NCBI RefSeq assembly: GCF_003010915.2
Contig: NZ_CP028426.1
Location: 682,001 to 746,000 of the forward strand
DNA: 64,000 bases
Reading direction: 5' to 3'
From: Gulosibacter molinativorax
GTDB taxonomy: Bacteria > Actinomycetota > Actinomycetes > Actinomycetales > Microbacteriaceae
Of this stretch, positions 24,419-34,378 are shown one piece after another. The notes under the pieces are model-generated. The model did no database searches. It was not told the origin of the DNA and worked only from the letters and a program-made list of their open reading frames with translations. Position 1 is the first letter of the stretch. Every line of letters starts with the position of its first letter. The translations under genes were made by a program, and so were the position numbers.

Positions 24419-24850
24419 TTGGATCTCACTCTCCTCCTTCCCCTCGCCCTGCTCGTGCTCATGATGGTCTTCATGTGGCGCAGCAACAAGAAGCGCACTG
24501 CCCAGCAGCAGGAACTCCGCGCGAAGATTCAGCCTGGGGCGGAGGTCATGACGCAGTCCGGTATCTTCGGCACGCTGCTTTCGGTCGACGAGGCGAGCAA
24601 TGTCGCAACCCTCGAGACCTCGCCCGGCGTGGAAATTCGCGTGCACAGCCAGACGATCGCGCACGTCGTCGAGCCCAAGATCGAGGTCCCGGACGACGCA
24701 TCCGAGCTGACCGGCGACACCGAGCTGACCGGCACCGAGCCGTCCATCGACGAGACTGACGTCCGAGACACTGACGTCCGCGAGAACGACGCAAACGACG
24801 CAAACGACAACGACGGCGACACCTCGAACGACGAGCGTCCCAAGGCCTAG
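24419..24850 (+). CDS. yajC: Sec translocase accessory protein YajC
   Basis: The 143-residue protein has one membrane helix at residues 3-19, then a conserved cytosolic SH3-like part (QQELRAKIQPGAEVMTQSGI). It starts with TTG at 24419. The last 50 residues are acidic and repetitive (DVRDTDVREND; DANDAND) and exceed the usual family length. It belongs to the SecDF-YajC complex, and secD and secF follow. Confidence 0.92.
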   Translation: MDLTLLLPLALLVLMMVFMWRSNKKRTAQQQELRAKIQPGAEVMTQSGIFGTLLSVDEASNVATLETSPGVEIRVHSQTIAHVVEPKIEVPDDASELTGDTELTGTEPSIDETDVRDTDVRENDANDANDNDGDTSNDERPKA

Positions 24851-24903
24851 TTTCCCTCCGCGGGTACAACAGGGCCCCTCGGGGCGAAAGGCAGTACAAA
24901 CTC

Positions 24904-26652
24904 TTGGCGAAATCATCTCGCGTCTCTCAGGCCGTTCGATCGGCCCGTAACACCCTGGTGTGGTTGGTCGTAGTCCTGGCCGCACTCGTCGGGCTGAACT
25001 GGGTGGCGGTTGCCTTCCAGGGCGGTGTCTGGACACCCAAGCTCGCGCTTGACCTCGAGGGCGGCACGCAGGTTGTCCTGCAGGCACAGCTCCCCGAAGG
25101 CGCTTCGCCGAGCGGCGAGCAGATGAGCCAGGCCGTCGAGATCATCCGCCAGCGTGTGGATGCATCCGGCGTCTCCGAGGCCGAGGTCACCACCCAGGGC
25201 GGCCAGAACGTCGTCGTGTCGGTGCCCGGAGAGATTGATGCGGAGACTCGCGCGCGCATCGAGTCGAGCGCGATGCTCGAGTTCCGTCCCGTGCTCTTCG
25301 CAGAAGCATCCAACGTCATCCAGGAAGTCACCCCCGAAATGATGGGGATGGAGCCCGGCGCGACGTTCAGCCCGGACCCCGCCGGGGAGCCGGCGGACGC
25401 ATCCGACCCGGTGCAGGTCTCGGAGCAGACCATGGCCGACTTCTACGCCTTCAACTGCGCTGACCTTTCCGCCCGCACCGAGCCGGCACCCAAGGACCAG
25501 CCGATGATCACTTGTGACTCGACCGGCACGGAAAAGTTCGTGCTCGGCCCCGTCGAGATCACCGGCAGCAACATCAAGGACGCATCCAACGGCCTCGTGA
25601 CGACTCAGCAGGGCGCGACGACCGGGCAGTGGGCTGTAAACCTCGAGTTCGACGCGACGGGCACCGAGCAGTTCCGTGCCGTGACCGAGCGTCTCTACGC
25701 GATCGGCGCGACGCCTGACGCGAACACGGGAATGCCCGACACCAACCGCTCGCGCTTCGCCGTGACGATGGATGACGTGGTGATCGTGGCGCCGACCGCA
25801 AACGCGGTCATTACCGACGGCAAGGCGCAGATTACGAACTCCTCGGGCTCCTTTACCGAGGAATCCACGAAGTCGCTTGCGGACCAGCTCAAGTTCGGTG
25901 CGCTGCCGTTCAGCTTTGAGACGCAGTCGGCGCAGACGATCTCCGCGACCCTGGGTACGTGGCAGCTGCAGGCCGGTCTGATCGCGGGTGCCATCGGTAT
26001 GGCCCTCGTGCTGATCTACTCGCTGCTGCAGTACCGCACGCTCGGCCTCGTGACGATGGCATCGCTGACACTGCTCGGCGGCATCACCTACCTCGTCGTG
26101 ACGTTCCTGTCGAACCAGGAGGGCTACCGACTTTCGCTCGCGGGCGTCGCCGGTCTGATCGTCGCGATCGGTATTACGGCAGACTCGTTCATCGTCTACT
26201 TCGAACGAATCAAGGATGAGCTGCGCGAGGGCAAGACGCTCGTGACCGCGGTCGAGCACGGCTGGACTCGTGCCATCCGAACGATCCTGGCCTCCGACAC
26301 GGTGAACCTCCTCGTCGCGATTGTGCTTGCGATGGTGGCCGTCGGAAACGTGCGCGGCTTCGCGGTGACGCTCGGTATCACCACCCTGATTGACCTCTTT
26401 GTGGTCGTCATGTTTACGCATCCGTTGATGCGCCTGCTCGCGACGACCAAGTTCTTTGGCGGCGGCCACCCCGCTTCCGGCCTCAACCCCGAGGCGCTCG
26501 GCGCCGTCTACCGCGGCCGCGGCGAGTTCCGCACGTCGGCCACCGCGAAGAAGGCCAAGTCGGGCGCATCGAGCGAGGCGCAGCGGCGCCAGACGATTGC
26601 CGAGCGAAAGGCGGCCGATCTCGCGGCTGCAGGAAAGAGTGACGAGTCGTGA
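24904..26652 (+). CDS. secD: Protein translocase subunit SecD
   Basis: The 582-residue protein has an N-terminal membrane helix (about 14-36), a large periplasmic-side P1 domain (DLEGGTQVVLQA; MSQAVEIIRQRVDASGVSEAEV) and five C-terminal helices with the conserved GITADSFIVYFERIKDE in helix 4. It uses the proton-motive force to assist late protein export. The start is TTG 24904. A Lys/Ala-rich tail follows the last helix. Confidence 0.95.
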   Translation: MAKSSRVSQAVRSARNTLVWLVVVLAALVGLNWVAVAFQGGVWTPKLALDLEGGTQVVLQAQLPEGASPSGEQMSQAVEIIRQRVDASGVSEAEVTTQGGQNVVVSVPGEIDAETRARIESSAMLEFRPVLFAEASNVIQEVTPEMMGMEPGATFSPDPAGEPADASDPVQVSEQTMADFYAFNCADLSARTEPAPKDQPMITCDSTGTEKFVLGPVEITGSNIKDASNGLVTTQQGATTGQWAVNLEFDATGTEQFRAVTERLYAIGATPDANTGMPDTNRSRFAVTMDDVVIVAPTANAVITDGKAQITNSSGSFTEESTKSLADQLKFGALPFSFETQSAQTISATLGTWQLQAGLIAGAIGMALVLIYSLLQYRTLGLVTMASLTLLGGITYLVVTFLSNQEGYRLSLAGVAGLIVAIGITADSFIVYFERIKDELREGKTLVTAVEHGWTRAIRTILASDTVNLLVAIVLAMVAVGNVRGFAVTLGITTLIDLFVVVMFTHPLMRLLATTKFFGGGHPASGLNPEALGAVYRGRGEFRTSATAKKAKSGASSEAQRRQTIAERKAADLAAAGKSDES

Positions 26653-27662
26653 AAAAGTTCGGCCAGCTAGGCAACGACCTCTACACCGGCGAGCGTTCGT
26701 TCGGGTTCGTCAAGAACCGGAAAATTTGGTTCGGGATTGCGGCGCTATTGATTGTCGCGTCCGTGCTTGTGCCGGTCCTTCGTGGAGGGTTCAACTTCGG
26801 CATCGAGTTCACGGGTGGCTCGGAGTTCCAAATTTCGAACCCCGCCTCGACCGAGCAGCCTATCGCCACGGAAGCGGTCGCGGCGTATTCCGACGCGGCC
26901 CCGCGCGTGCAGCAGCTTGGTGACGGATCGATCCGCGTCCAGACCGATGCCCTGTCCGACGCGGACAACACTGCGCTGCGCGCCGACCTCGCCGAGGCGT
27001 ACGGTACATCCGTTGAGGAAGTCACCGTCTCGACCATCGGCCCGTCGTGGGGTGCGGACATCACGCGCCAGATGCTGATCGGTCTCGGCGTGTTCCTCGT
27101 GCTCGCGTCTGCGTTCATGGCGTTCTATTTCCGCACCTGGAAGATGGCACTGGCAGCCATCCTGACGCTCTTCCATGACCTCATCCTCACCGCAGGCATC
27201 TACGCGCTCACGGGGGTTGAGGTGACCCCCGCGGCGGTGATCGGCTTCCTCACGATCCTCGGCTATTCGCTCTACGACACGGTCGTGGTCTTCGATAAGA
27301 TCCGCGAGAACACCGCGGACTACTCGGAGAAGTCGAGCCGCACGTTCGGCGAGCAAGTGAACCTCGCGATCAACCAGACCCTGGTCCGTTCGATCAATAC
27401 CTCCGTCGTGGCGCTGCTGCCGGTCGCGGCGATTCTCTTCATCGGCGCGTTCGTGATGGGCGCGGGCACGCTCCGCGATATTTCGCTCGCACTGTTCATC
27501 GGCATCATCGTCGGTGCGCTGTCGACCGTCTTCATCGCCGGACCGCTCTACGCTCAGCTGCGGACGACTGAGCCTGGCATCAAGGACATCGACCGCGAGA
27601 TTCTCGAGGCCCGGGAGAAGGCGGCGGAGCGCGATTCTGCTGCCACCGCTGCCGCGGTATAG
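26649..27662 (+). CDS. secF: Protein translocase subunit SecF
   Basis: The 337-residue partner of SecD has the N-terminal helix, the FNFGIEFTGGSEFQI strand and the C-terminal helix bundle with GYSLYDTVVVFDKIREN. Its GTG start overlaps the secD stop (GTGA). Two hairpins follow the stop. Confidence 0.95.
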   Translation: MKKFGQLGNDLYTGERSFGFVKNRKIWFGIAALLIVASVLVPVLRGGFNFGIEFTGGSEFQISNPASTEQPIATEAVAAYSDAAPRVQQLGDGSIRVQTDALSDADNTALRADLAEAYGTSVEEVTVSTIGPSWGADITRQMLIGLGVFLVLASAFMAFYFRTWKMALAAILTLFHDLILTAGIYALTGVEVTPAAVIGFLTILGYSLYDTVVVFDKIRENTADYSEKSSRTFGEQVNLAINQTLVRSINTSVVALLPVAAILFIGAFVMGAGTLRDISLALFIGIIVGALSTVFIAGPLYAQLRTTEPGIKDIDREILEAREKAAERDSAATAAAV

Positions 27663-27672
27663 ACTCCTTTTT

Positions 27673-27722
27673 CTAGGCAGTTCTTGATCGCCTAGTTGGA
27701 TCTTCCGGGAGCTGTACTCCCG
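27673..27722 (+). terminator. Two consecutive hairpins between secF and rel
   Basis: CTAGGC (27673-27678) pairs with GCCTAG (27690-27695), and CGGGAG (27706-27711) pairs with CTCCCG (27717-27722). Both are perfect. They probably end the ruv-sec transcript. Confidence 0.5.
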
Positions 27723-27745
27723 CTGGGCGAGGGGGTGGCGCGGTA

Positions 27746-29995
27746 ATGAGCGATCAGAGTTCAATCTCCATGCGCCGCCTCGTGCCGCGGATCTTCACGA
27801 AGTCTCCCGCGAGCCCCGAAATCTCGCCGCTCATCCGGACGATTCGCCGGCAGGATCCGAAGGCCGACACGGCGCTCGTCGAGCGCGCGTATGCGACCGC
27901 GAAGAAGTGGCACGAGGGCCAGTACCGCAAGTCGGGTGAGGAGTACATCACCCACCCGGTCGCCGTCGCCACGATTCTCGCCGAGCTTGGCATCGGCCCG
28001 ATCACGATCGCTGCGGCACTACTGCACGACACGGTCGAGGACACGGACTACTCCCTCGACGACCTTCGCGCCGAGTTCGGCGACGAGATCGCGATGCTCG
28101 TCGACGGTGTCACCAAGCTCGACAAGGTCACGTACGGGGATGCGGCGCAGGCCGAGACCGTGCGCAAGATGATCGTCGCGATGTCGAAGGACATCCGCGT
28201 GCTCGTCATCAAGCTCGCCGACCGCTTACATAACGCGCGCACGTGGGGCTTCATGCCAGCGGCGAAGGCGAAGAAGAAGGCCCGCGAAACCCTCGAAATC
28301 TACGCTCCGCTCGCGCACCGCATGGGTATCCAGGCGATGAAGAACGAACTCGAAGAGCTCTCGTTCGCCGTGCTGCAGCCGAAGATCTACTCCGAGATCG
28401 AACACCTCGTGAGCGAGCGCCAGCCGCAGCGCGAGCGGTATCTCAACCGAGTCATGGGGGAGATCCGCGGCGACCTGCGAGACATGCGCGTGCGGGGCGA
28501 GGTCGTTGGCCGACCAAAAGAGCTCTACTCGATCTACCAGAAAATGGTCGTGCGTGGACGCGAGTTCGATGAGATCTACGACCTCATCGCGATCCGGGTA
28601 ATCGTCGACACGGTCCGCGACTGTTACGCGGTGCTCGGTGCAATCCACGCACGCTGGACGCCGATGCCCGGGCGGTTCAAGGACTACATCGCGACCCCGA
28701 AGTTCAACCTCTACCAGTCGCTCCACACGACAGTGATCGGGCCCGACGGTAAGGCCGTCGAGATTCAGATTCGTACCTACGAGATGCACCAGCGCGCCGA
28801 GTACGGCGTTGCGGCGCACTGGATGTACAAGCAGAACGTCAACTCGGGCCGACAGGAGCTCGCGAATGACGGCAAGAACGAGATGGCGTGGCTCAAGCGC
28901 ATCAACGACTGGCAGCAGGAGACGAGCGACTCCGATGAGTTCCTCGACTCCCTTCGCTTCGAGATTGGCGCGAAGGAGGTCTACGTCTTCACGCCGCAGG
29001 GCAAGGTGATCGGCCTCCCGCAGTCGGCGACGCCGGTCGACTTCGCCTACGCGATTCACACGGACGTCGGCCACCGCACGATGGGTGCGAAGGTCAACGG
29101 CCGCCTTGTCTCGCTCGACACGAAGCTGAACACGGGCGACACCGTCGAGATCTTCACCTCGAAGAACCCGGACGCGGGTCCGAAACAGGACTGGCTCTCG
29201 TTCGTGTCCTCGCCGCGTGCCCGCAACAAGATCCGCCAGTGGTTCACGAAGGAGCGCCGCGACGAGGCGATCGAGATCGGCAAGGACCAGATTGCCAAGG
29301 CGATGCGCAAGCAGCAGTGGCGCTACTCGGCCGATCAGGTCCAAGAGGCATTCGCCACGGTCGCCTCGCGACTTCGCTACGTTGATGTCTCCGGGCTCTT
29401 CGCCGCGGTGGGCGACGGCAACGTCTCACTCCAGTCGGTCATGGAGAAGCTCAGCGGCGAACTGAGCGTCGACAGCGATAGCGTCGAGGAAATCTCCGAG
29501 CCACAGCACATTACCGGCACGGAGGTGACGCAGGATGCGGTCAGCGACTCGGGCGTGCTGGTGCGAGGTGCCCCGGACATCCTGGTCAAGATTGCCAAGT
29601 GCTGCACCCCGGTGCCGGGCGACGAGATTGTCGGCTTCATTACTCGCGGCCAGGGCGTGTCGGTTCACCGCAGCGATTGCCGGAACGTGACCGAGCTTGA
29701 GCGGCAGCCCGAGCGCATGATTGACGTCGAGTGGGCGGAGCGGTCGAAGGCGCTGTTCCTCGTGAACATCCAGGTCGAGGCCCTTGACCGCGCGGGGCTG
29801 TTGAGCGACATTACCCGCGTGCTGTCCGAGTACCACGTGAACATCCTTTCGGCGTCGGTGCACACGTCGAAGGCGCGCGTCGCGATCTCGAAGTTCTCAT
29901 TTCAGATGGGCGACACGGTGCACCTCGACCGACTCCTCGCCGCGGTGCGCCACATCGACGGCATCTACGACGTCTACCGCGTCCACAACACCTAA
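27746..29995 (+). CDS. rel: Bifunctional (p)ppGpp synthetase/hydrolase Rel
   Basis: The 749-residue stringent-response enzyme has an intact hydrolase HD domain (ALLHDTVEDTD), a synthetase domain with GRFKDYIATPKFNLYQSLHT and EIQIRTYEMHQRAEYGVAAHW, a TGS domain (VYVFTPQGKVIGLP), a zinc-finger-like segment (AKCCTPVPGDEIVGFITRGQGVSVHRSDC) and a C-terminal ACT domain. The RFKD motif is of the RxKD type associated with bifunctional enzymes. GAGGGGGTGG precedes the ATG. Its stop overlaps the stop of the convergent gene at 29992. Confidence 0.96.
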   Translation: MSDQSSISMRRLVPRIFTKSPASPEISPLIRTIRRQDPKADTALVERAYATAKKWHEGQYRKSGEEYITHPVAVATILAELGIGPITIAAALLHDTVEDTDYSLDDLRAEFGDEIAMLVDGVTKLDKVTYGDAAQAETVRKMIVAMSKDIRVLVIKLADRLHNARTWGFMPAAKAKKKARETLEIYAPLAHRMGIQAMKNELEELSFAVLQPKIYSEIEHLVSERQPQRERYLNRVMGEIRGDLRDMRVRGEVVGRPKELYSIYQKMVVRGREFDEIYDLIAIRVIVDTVRDCYAVLGAIHARWTPMPGRFKDYIATPKFNLYQSLHTTVIGPDGKAVEIQIRTYEMHQRAEYGVAAHWMYKQNVNSGRQELANDGKNEMAWLKRINDWQQETSDSDEFLDSLRFEIGAKEVYVFTPQGKVIGLPQSATPVDFAYAIHTDVGHRTMGAKVNGRLVSLDTKLNTGDTVEIFTSKNPDAGPKQDWLSFVSSPRARNKIRQWFTKERRDEAIEIGKDQIAKAMRKQQWRYSADQVQEAFATVASRLRYVDVSGLFAAVGDGNVSLQSVMEKLSGELSVDSDSVEEISEPQHITGTEVTQDAVSDSGVLVRGAPDILVKIAKCCTPVPGDEIVGFITRGQGVSVHRSDCRNVTELERQPERMIDVEWAERSKALFLVNIQVEALDRAGLLSDITRVLSEYHVNILSASVHTSKARVAISKFSFQMGDTVHLDRLLAAVRHIDGIYDVYRVHNT

Positions 29996-30465
29996 CTCGC
30001 CGCGCTGCCCGGCCGCACCGCGTCAACGAGCGGGTCGAGCATCCGGGCCTCGGTCTCGAAGCCTTCTCGGCGCAGGTCGAGCGCGGTGCGGCGCGGCGTC
30101 GTGAGCACGAGGCCGCCGAGGCGCATGACATCGGATGCCTTGAGTCGGCGAAAGCGGCAGCGCACGGCCTCGTCGACCCGCAGGGGAGTGCCGCTACGGC
30201 GCGAGAGCTCGACGTGCGGTGGTACCGGGCCCCCGACGTGCACCCAGCGCGCTGAGCGTCCGGTGATGGTGCGTCCCGGACGCATGAGCGTCTCGAGGCT
30301 CGCGGCCCGAGTCTCGAGGCTCGGGAACTCGCCGACCGGGAGATAAAACTCGAACCCTGGGATGCCGTGGCGGGTGAGTTCTCCCGCGAGGTGCATCGCC
30401 TGCAGCTCGCCGACGGCGAAGTTTCGGTTTAGCTCTTCGGGCCGAAGCGCGGTCACTGTAGTCAT
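29992..30465 (-). CDS. Orphan protein resembling the AbiEi antitoxin C-terminal region
   Basis: The 157-residue protein has an Arg-rich beta-type core ending in MRLGGLVLTTPRRTALDLRREG, similar to the conserved end of AbiEi-type antitoxin/DUF559-associated proteins common in Actinobacteria. No AbiEii-type nucleotidyltransferase gene adjoins it, so the toxin-antitoxin label is weak. The stop TAG (29992-29994) overlaps the rel stop (29993-29995) on the other strand. A 20-bp perfect palindrome lies just upstream. Confidence 0.5.
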   Translation of the reverse strand: MTTVTALRPEELNRNFAVGELQAMHLAGELTRHGIPGFEFYLPVGEFPSLETRAASLETLMRPGRTITGRSARWVHVGGPVPPHVELSRRSGTPLRVDEAVRCRFRRLKASDVMRLGGLVLTTPRRTALDLRREGFETEARMLDPLVDAVRPGSAAS

Positions 30466-30507
30466 GCGCGCATCCTGCCGGATGAGTTCGAGAAGGGTGA
30501 GGAAACG

Positions 30508-30550
30508 CGGCTGGGGTTGGGGATAACCGCGTTATCCCCAACCCCAGCCG
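30508..30550. terminator. 43-nt near-perfect palindrome (20-bp stem, 3-nt loop)
   Basis: CGGCTGGGGTTGGGGATAAC (30508-30527) pairs perfectly with 30531-30550 around CGC. It lies 20 nt after the DUF349 gene stop and 42 nt before the AbiEi-like gene start on the minus strand. It is a strong terminator candidate without a U-tract, or a protein-binding dyad. Confidence 0.7.
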
Positions 30551-30570
30551 CTCCTCTTGCGCCGAACCGG

Positions 30571-31803
30571 CTAGCCGCCGATCACCTTCAGCCACGAGCG
30601 GCGCGCGTCGAGCGCCTCCTGGGCTTCCTTGATCTTCTTCTCGTTGCCGCCTGCCTTGGCTGCCTCGAGCTCGTCCTCAAGCTTCGAGATCGCATCCTCG
30701 AGCTGCGAAGCCATGCCGTTCTGGCGGGCCTGCTTCTCCGGGTCCGACTTCTGCCAGTGCTCGTCGTCGAGCTGACGCACGTGCTGCTCGACCTTGCGGA
30801 GGCGATCCTCGATCTGACGGAAGTTGTCGCGCGGCACCTTGCCGATCTCGTCCCAACGCTCCTGGATGCTGCGCAGCTTCTCGCGGGCCTCTTGGCGGTC
30901 GGTCACCTTGAGTAGCGGCTCCGCCTCGTCGAGCAGCGCCTGCTTGGCGACGAGGTTCTCGCTGAACTCCTCGTTGTCCTTCGCGTCGATCTCGGCCTTG
31001 GCCTGGAAGAGCACGTCGCCCGCGGCCTTGAACTTGTCCCACAGCGCGTCGTCGTGCTTGCGGCCAGCGCGGCCTACCGACTTCCACTCGTCGAGGAGCT
31101 CGCGGTATTCCGGCACGCCGTCGGCACCCTTAGGGGCGAGAGCCTCGGCACGCTCGATGATGCGCTGCTTGGCGTCGCGGGCCTCCTTGTGCTTCGAGTC
31201 GAGGTCGGCAAAGAACTTGCGACGCTCGGTGTCGAGGTGGGTGCGTGCCGTGCGGAATCGCTTCCACAGGGCGTTCGCGTCGTTCTTCGGGAGGCGCGGG
31301 CCATCCTTCTGGTGCTGCTGCCACTGGGCGAACAACTCATCGACCTGCGCCGAGGTCTTCTTCCACTGGATGGATGCGGGGTTCTGCGCAGCGAGCTTCT
31401 CCGCCTCGACGACGATGGCTTCACGGTGCGCGAGCGCCTCGGTGAGGGCGGCCTGCTGGGCCTCCTTCTGCTGGCCGCTCAGTTCCTCGACCTCGGTGTC
31501 GAGCGCATCGAGCCGGGTGCGCAGCGCGGCGAGGTCGCCGACGGCGTTCGCGCCATCGAGCTGCTCGCGAAGGTGGCGAACCGACTTCGCGACGTCGGCG
31601 GCGTTGGCGCCGGCACGGGCGCGCTGCTCGAGCAGCGTGACCTGGCCCGCGAGGTCATCGAATTTGCGGACGAAGTAGGCGAGTGCCTCTTCGGGGGAGC
31701 CGTCGGGGTACTGGCCGACGGAGCGCTCCGTGTCGCCCTCGGTGACGTATACGGTGCCGTCCTCGTCGACACGACCAAAGGGATGTACGGGGAGACCAGA
31801 CAT
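30571..31803 (-). CDS. DUF349-domain coiled-coil protein
   Basis: The 410-residue protein is almost entirely helical and contains several DUF349 repeats, recognisable as W-(K/x)-x-(V/I)-G-R segments (ELLDEWKSVGRAGRKHDDALWDKF; IQERWDEIGKVPRDNFRQIEDRL). It is acidic and Lys/Glu-rich with a C-terminal coiled coil. It is cytosolic, its function is not established, and it is conserved next to rel and cyclophilin genes in Actinobacteria. GAGGAA precedes the ATG. Confidence 0.88.
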   Translation of the reverse strand: MSGLPVHPFGRVDEDGTVYVTEGDTERSVGQYPDGSPEEALAYFVRKFDDLAGQVTLLEQRARAGANAADVAKSVRHLREQLDGANAVGDLAALRTRLDALDTEVEELSGQQKEAQQAALTEALAHREAIVVEAEKLAAQNPASIQWKKTSAQVDELFAQWQQHQKDGPRLPKNDANALWKRFRTARTHLDTERRKFFADLDSKHKEARDAKQRIIERAEALAPKGADGVPEYRELLDEWKSVGRAGRKHDDALWDKFKAAGDVLFQAKAEIDAKDNEEFSENLVAKQALLDEAEPLLKVTDRQEAREKLRSIQERWDEIGKVPRDNFRQIEDRLRKVEQHVRQLDDEHWQKSDPEKQARQNGMASQLEDAISKLEDELEAAKAGGNEKKIKEAQEALDARRSWLKVIGG

Positions 31804-31922
31804 GGATGTTCCTCAGTGCTCATCAGAGCGGTATCGCTCATCATGGGTGAAGCGCGGGCGGACCCGCGCTGGCAGACGTATCCCACATGCTATTGCATCG
31901 GATCGACGCGCCGAGTCAGGAA

Positions 31923-32711
31923 CTACTGCAGCGTGATGTCCGTGATCTGCACGGGCACCATCGGAGTGCCGTCCATGGTCGAGCCCGAGGTGGTCGGGTC
32001 CACCCCCGCGTCGATGACGGCAGTCTTCAGTTCGTCGAGGCCGCTCGTGACCTGTCCGAACACGGTGTAGCCGGGTGCGGGCAGCTGGGTGTCCTCGTAC
32101 ACGATGAAGAACTGCGAGCCCTGCGAATCCTCGGCCTGAGCGCGCGCCATTGCGATCGTGCCGGCGGGATAGACGCCGTCCGCAGGAACGTTCTCGAGGG
32201 GACCAAACTGGTATCCGGGGCCGCCGGTACCGGTGCCGGTGGGGTCGCCGCACTGCAGCACGAAGATGCCCTCGGTGGTGAGGCGGTGGCAGCCGACGTT
32301 GTCGTAGAACCCGGTTTGCGAGAGGTCGATAAAGTTGGCCGCGGCCTGCGGCGCGTTCTCGCCGTCGATCGTGATGCCGAGCGGGATGTCGTTGAGGGTC
32401 ATCGTGCCGGTCCACTCGCGGTCCTCGGCGATGGCTGGGGCAGGCGGTGTGCCGGTCGGTTCGGCCTGCGCGGGGTCCGTCGGTACCGCCTCGGTCGGGG
32501 TCGTGGTCGGATCTGCGACGGAGGTGCTGCCGCCCGTGAAGCTAAACCCGAGCTGGGCGCCGACAGCGAGAACGGCCACCGCCACGAGCGCGATGATGCC
32601 GATGCGGTTGTCCCGACGGCGACGATCCTTCTGCACGTCGTTCACCACCATGTGAGCCTCATACTGGCGTGCGCGACGACGCTCTTCTCGGGTCTTGGCG
32701 GAGTCGGCCAC
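31923..32711 (-). CDS. Membrane-anchored cyclophilin-type peptidyl-prolyl isomerase
   Basis: The 262-residue protein has a basic cytosolic N-terminus, one membrane helix (about 37-57), a Pro/Thr-rich linker and an extracytoplasmic cyclophilin domain ([48 protein letters not shown]). It would speed folding of exported proteins. The GTG at 32711 with GAGAGGAA is chosen; longer frames would run into rarA. It is divergent from rarA, and rel-cyclophilin proximity is typical of Actinobacteria. Confidence 0.92.
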   Translation of the reverse strand: MADSAKTREERRRARQYEAHMVVNDVQKDRRRRDNRIGIIALVAVAVLAVGAQLGFSFTGGSTSVADPTTTPTEAVPTDPAQAEPTGTPPAPAIAEDREWTGTMTLNDIPLGITIDGENAPQAAANFIDLSQTGFYDNVGCHRLTTEGIFVLQCGDPTGTGTGGPGYQFGPLENVPADGVYPAGTIAMARAQAEDSQGSQFFIVYEDTQLPAPGYTVFGQVTSGLDELKTAVIDAGVDPTTSGSTMDGTPMVPVQITDITLQ

Positions 32712-32789
32712 GGTGTTCCTCTCGGCGTTCAAACACGCCGCCGGTTGCTCCGGGGCGATCAACCAGGGCAGTTTACTAACATTCATCTG

Positions 32790-34109
32790 ATGACTGATCA
32801 GGCGACACTGGGTGGGGGCGGCACGGCACCGCTTGCCGCGCGGATGCGACCGCGAAACCTCGACGAGGTCGTCGGGCAGCAGCACCTGCTTCGCCCCGGC
32901 TCCCCGCTGCGGCGGCTTGCGGATGCCGAGGCGAAGAACACGGCCGGCATCTCGGTGATTCTGTGGGGCCCGCCGGGCTCAGGCAAGACGACGATCGCGC
33001 AGGCCCTCGCCGGCTCCGGGAAGCGGCGCTTCGTGCAGCTTTCCGCCATCTCGGCCGGCGTGAAGGACGTCCGCAAGGTTATGGACGACGCGCTGCGAGA
33101 GCGCGACTTCTACGACGAACAGACGGTGCTGTTTCTCGACGAGATCCACCGCTTTACCAAGGCTCAGCAGGATGCGCTGCTCCCAGGCGTCGAACAGGGC
33201 TGGGTCACGCTCGTGGCCGCGACGACCGAGAACCCCTCGTTCTCGGTCATCTCGCCGCTGCTGAGTCGCTCGCTGCTGCTGACGCTTCGCCCCCTCGAGG
33301 ATGCGGATGTCGGGGAGCTGGTCGATCGCGCGATCGAGGCGCCCCAGGGTCTCGGCGGCGCCGTGACGATCGAGCCGGAGGCACGCTCCGCGATCATCCG
33401 CCTCGCGAGCGGGGACGCGCGCCGCGCACTGACGACCCTCGAAGCATCCGCCTCGGGTGCCCAGGCCGACGGACACACCGCGGTAACCCCGGAGGACGTC
33501 GAGGGCGCGAGTGACCAGGCCCTGCTGCGCTACGACCAGAACGGGGACGAGCACTACGACGTCATTTCCGCGTTCATCAAGTCGATTCGAGGTTCGGACC
33601 CGGACGCGGCCGTCCACTATCTCGCGCGAATGATCGTCGCGGGCGAGGATCCGCGATTCATCGCCCGCAGGCTCATCGTCCACGCCGCCGAAGACATCGG
33701 CATGGCGGATCCCCAGGCGCTGCTCGTCGCGGAGGCCGCGGCGAGCGCCGTGCAGCTGATCGGCATGCCCGAGGGCCGCATCCCGCTCGCCGAGGCGACC
33801 ATCTATCTCGCGACCGCACCGAAATCGAACTCGACGATCGTCGCGATCGATTCGGCGATCACCGAGGTCAAGGCCGGAGGGATCGGCCGCGTGCCGCCGC
33901 CGCTGCGCGACGCACACTATGCGGGCGCCGCCAAGCTCGGGCACGGCAAGGGGTACCGTTATCCCCACGATGACCCGAGCGGTGTCGTCGAGCAACAGTA
34001 TCTGCCCGACCCGCTCGTGGGGCGGGAATACTACTCGCCAACCGAGCACGGCTGGGAGCGCGAGATCTCAAGCCGGCTCGAGAAGCTGCGGCGCATCACG
34101 CGCCAGTAG
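32790..34109 (+). CDS. rarA: Replication-associated recombination protein A (AAA+ ATPase)
   Basis: The 439-residue protein is of the RarA/MgsA/WRNIP1 family. It has Walker [10 protein letters not shown], Walker [10 protein letters not shown], sensor [10 protein letters not shown], and the C-terminal tetramerisation region ([29 protein letters not shown]). It acts at stalled replication forks. The start ATG 32790 is set by the family N-terminus ([17 protein letters not shown]). Confidence 0.95.
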   Translation: MTDQATLGGGGTAPLAARMRPRNLDEVVGQQHLLRPGSPLRRLADAEAKNTAGISVILWGPPGSGKTTIAQALAGSGKRRFVQLSAISAGVKDVRKVMDDALRERDFYDEQTVLFLDEIHRFTKAQQDALLPGVEQGWVTLVAATTENPSFSVISPLLSRSLLLTLRPLEDADVGELVDRAIEAPQGLGGAVTIEPEARSAIIRLASGDARRALTTLEASASGAQADGHTAVTPEDVEGASDQALLRYDQNGDEHYDVISAFIKSIRGSDPDAAVHYLARMIVAGEDPRFIARRLIVHAAEDIGMADPQALLVAEAAASAVQLIGMPEGRIPLAEATIYLATAPKSNSTIVAIDSAITEVKAGGIGRVPPPLRDAHYAGAAKLGHGKGYRYPHDDPSGVVEQQYLPDPLVGREYYSPTEHGWEREISSRLEKLRRITRQ

Positions 34110-34378
34110 TGCTGGGTGGCAGCGGGACAACAGTGCTGCGCGAGCTCGGTCCCATAGTTCCGCGTGACATCGGGCATTGCGCCGTGCTAGGCTTTCTTGG
34201 TCCTGCATTCAGTGGTGTGCGGCTGCACCCCGGACGCAGAAGATGCAAGTTCTTTAGCCGGACGCATCGGACGAACACTCGCGTTTGACGCCCTGAATCC
34301 AAGACAGGGGCGGAGAGCACAACACATCTGCGCGCTCACGCGCGCCAATTGCGATTATTACTGAAAGGATGTCTTCTC
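34110..34378 (+). promoter_or_regulatory. rpsD promoter and structured leader
   Basis: GTGACA (34164-34169) and TAGGCT (34188-34193) are 18 nt apart and would give a leader of about 180 nt. In it CCCTG/CAGGG (34291-34309) and GCGCG/CGCGC (34330-34343) form hairpins; the second ends 20 nt before the ribosome binding site. Ribosomal protein S4 genes are autoregulated through leaders in several phyla, but no known S4 leader motif could be identified here. Confidence 0.4.

Noticed and set aside
31887..32789. Long N-terminal extension of rarA
   Set aside because: The frame is open upstream, but family similarity begins at about 32790 and the upstream part lies antisense to the cyclophilin gene.
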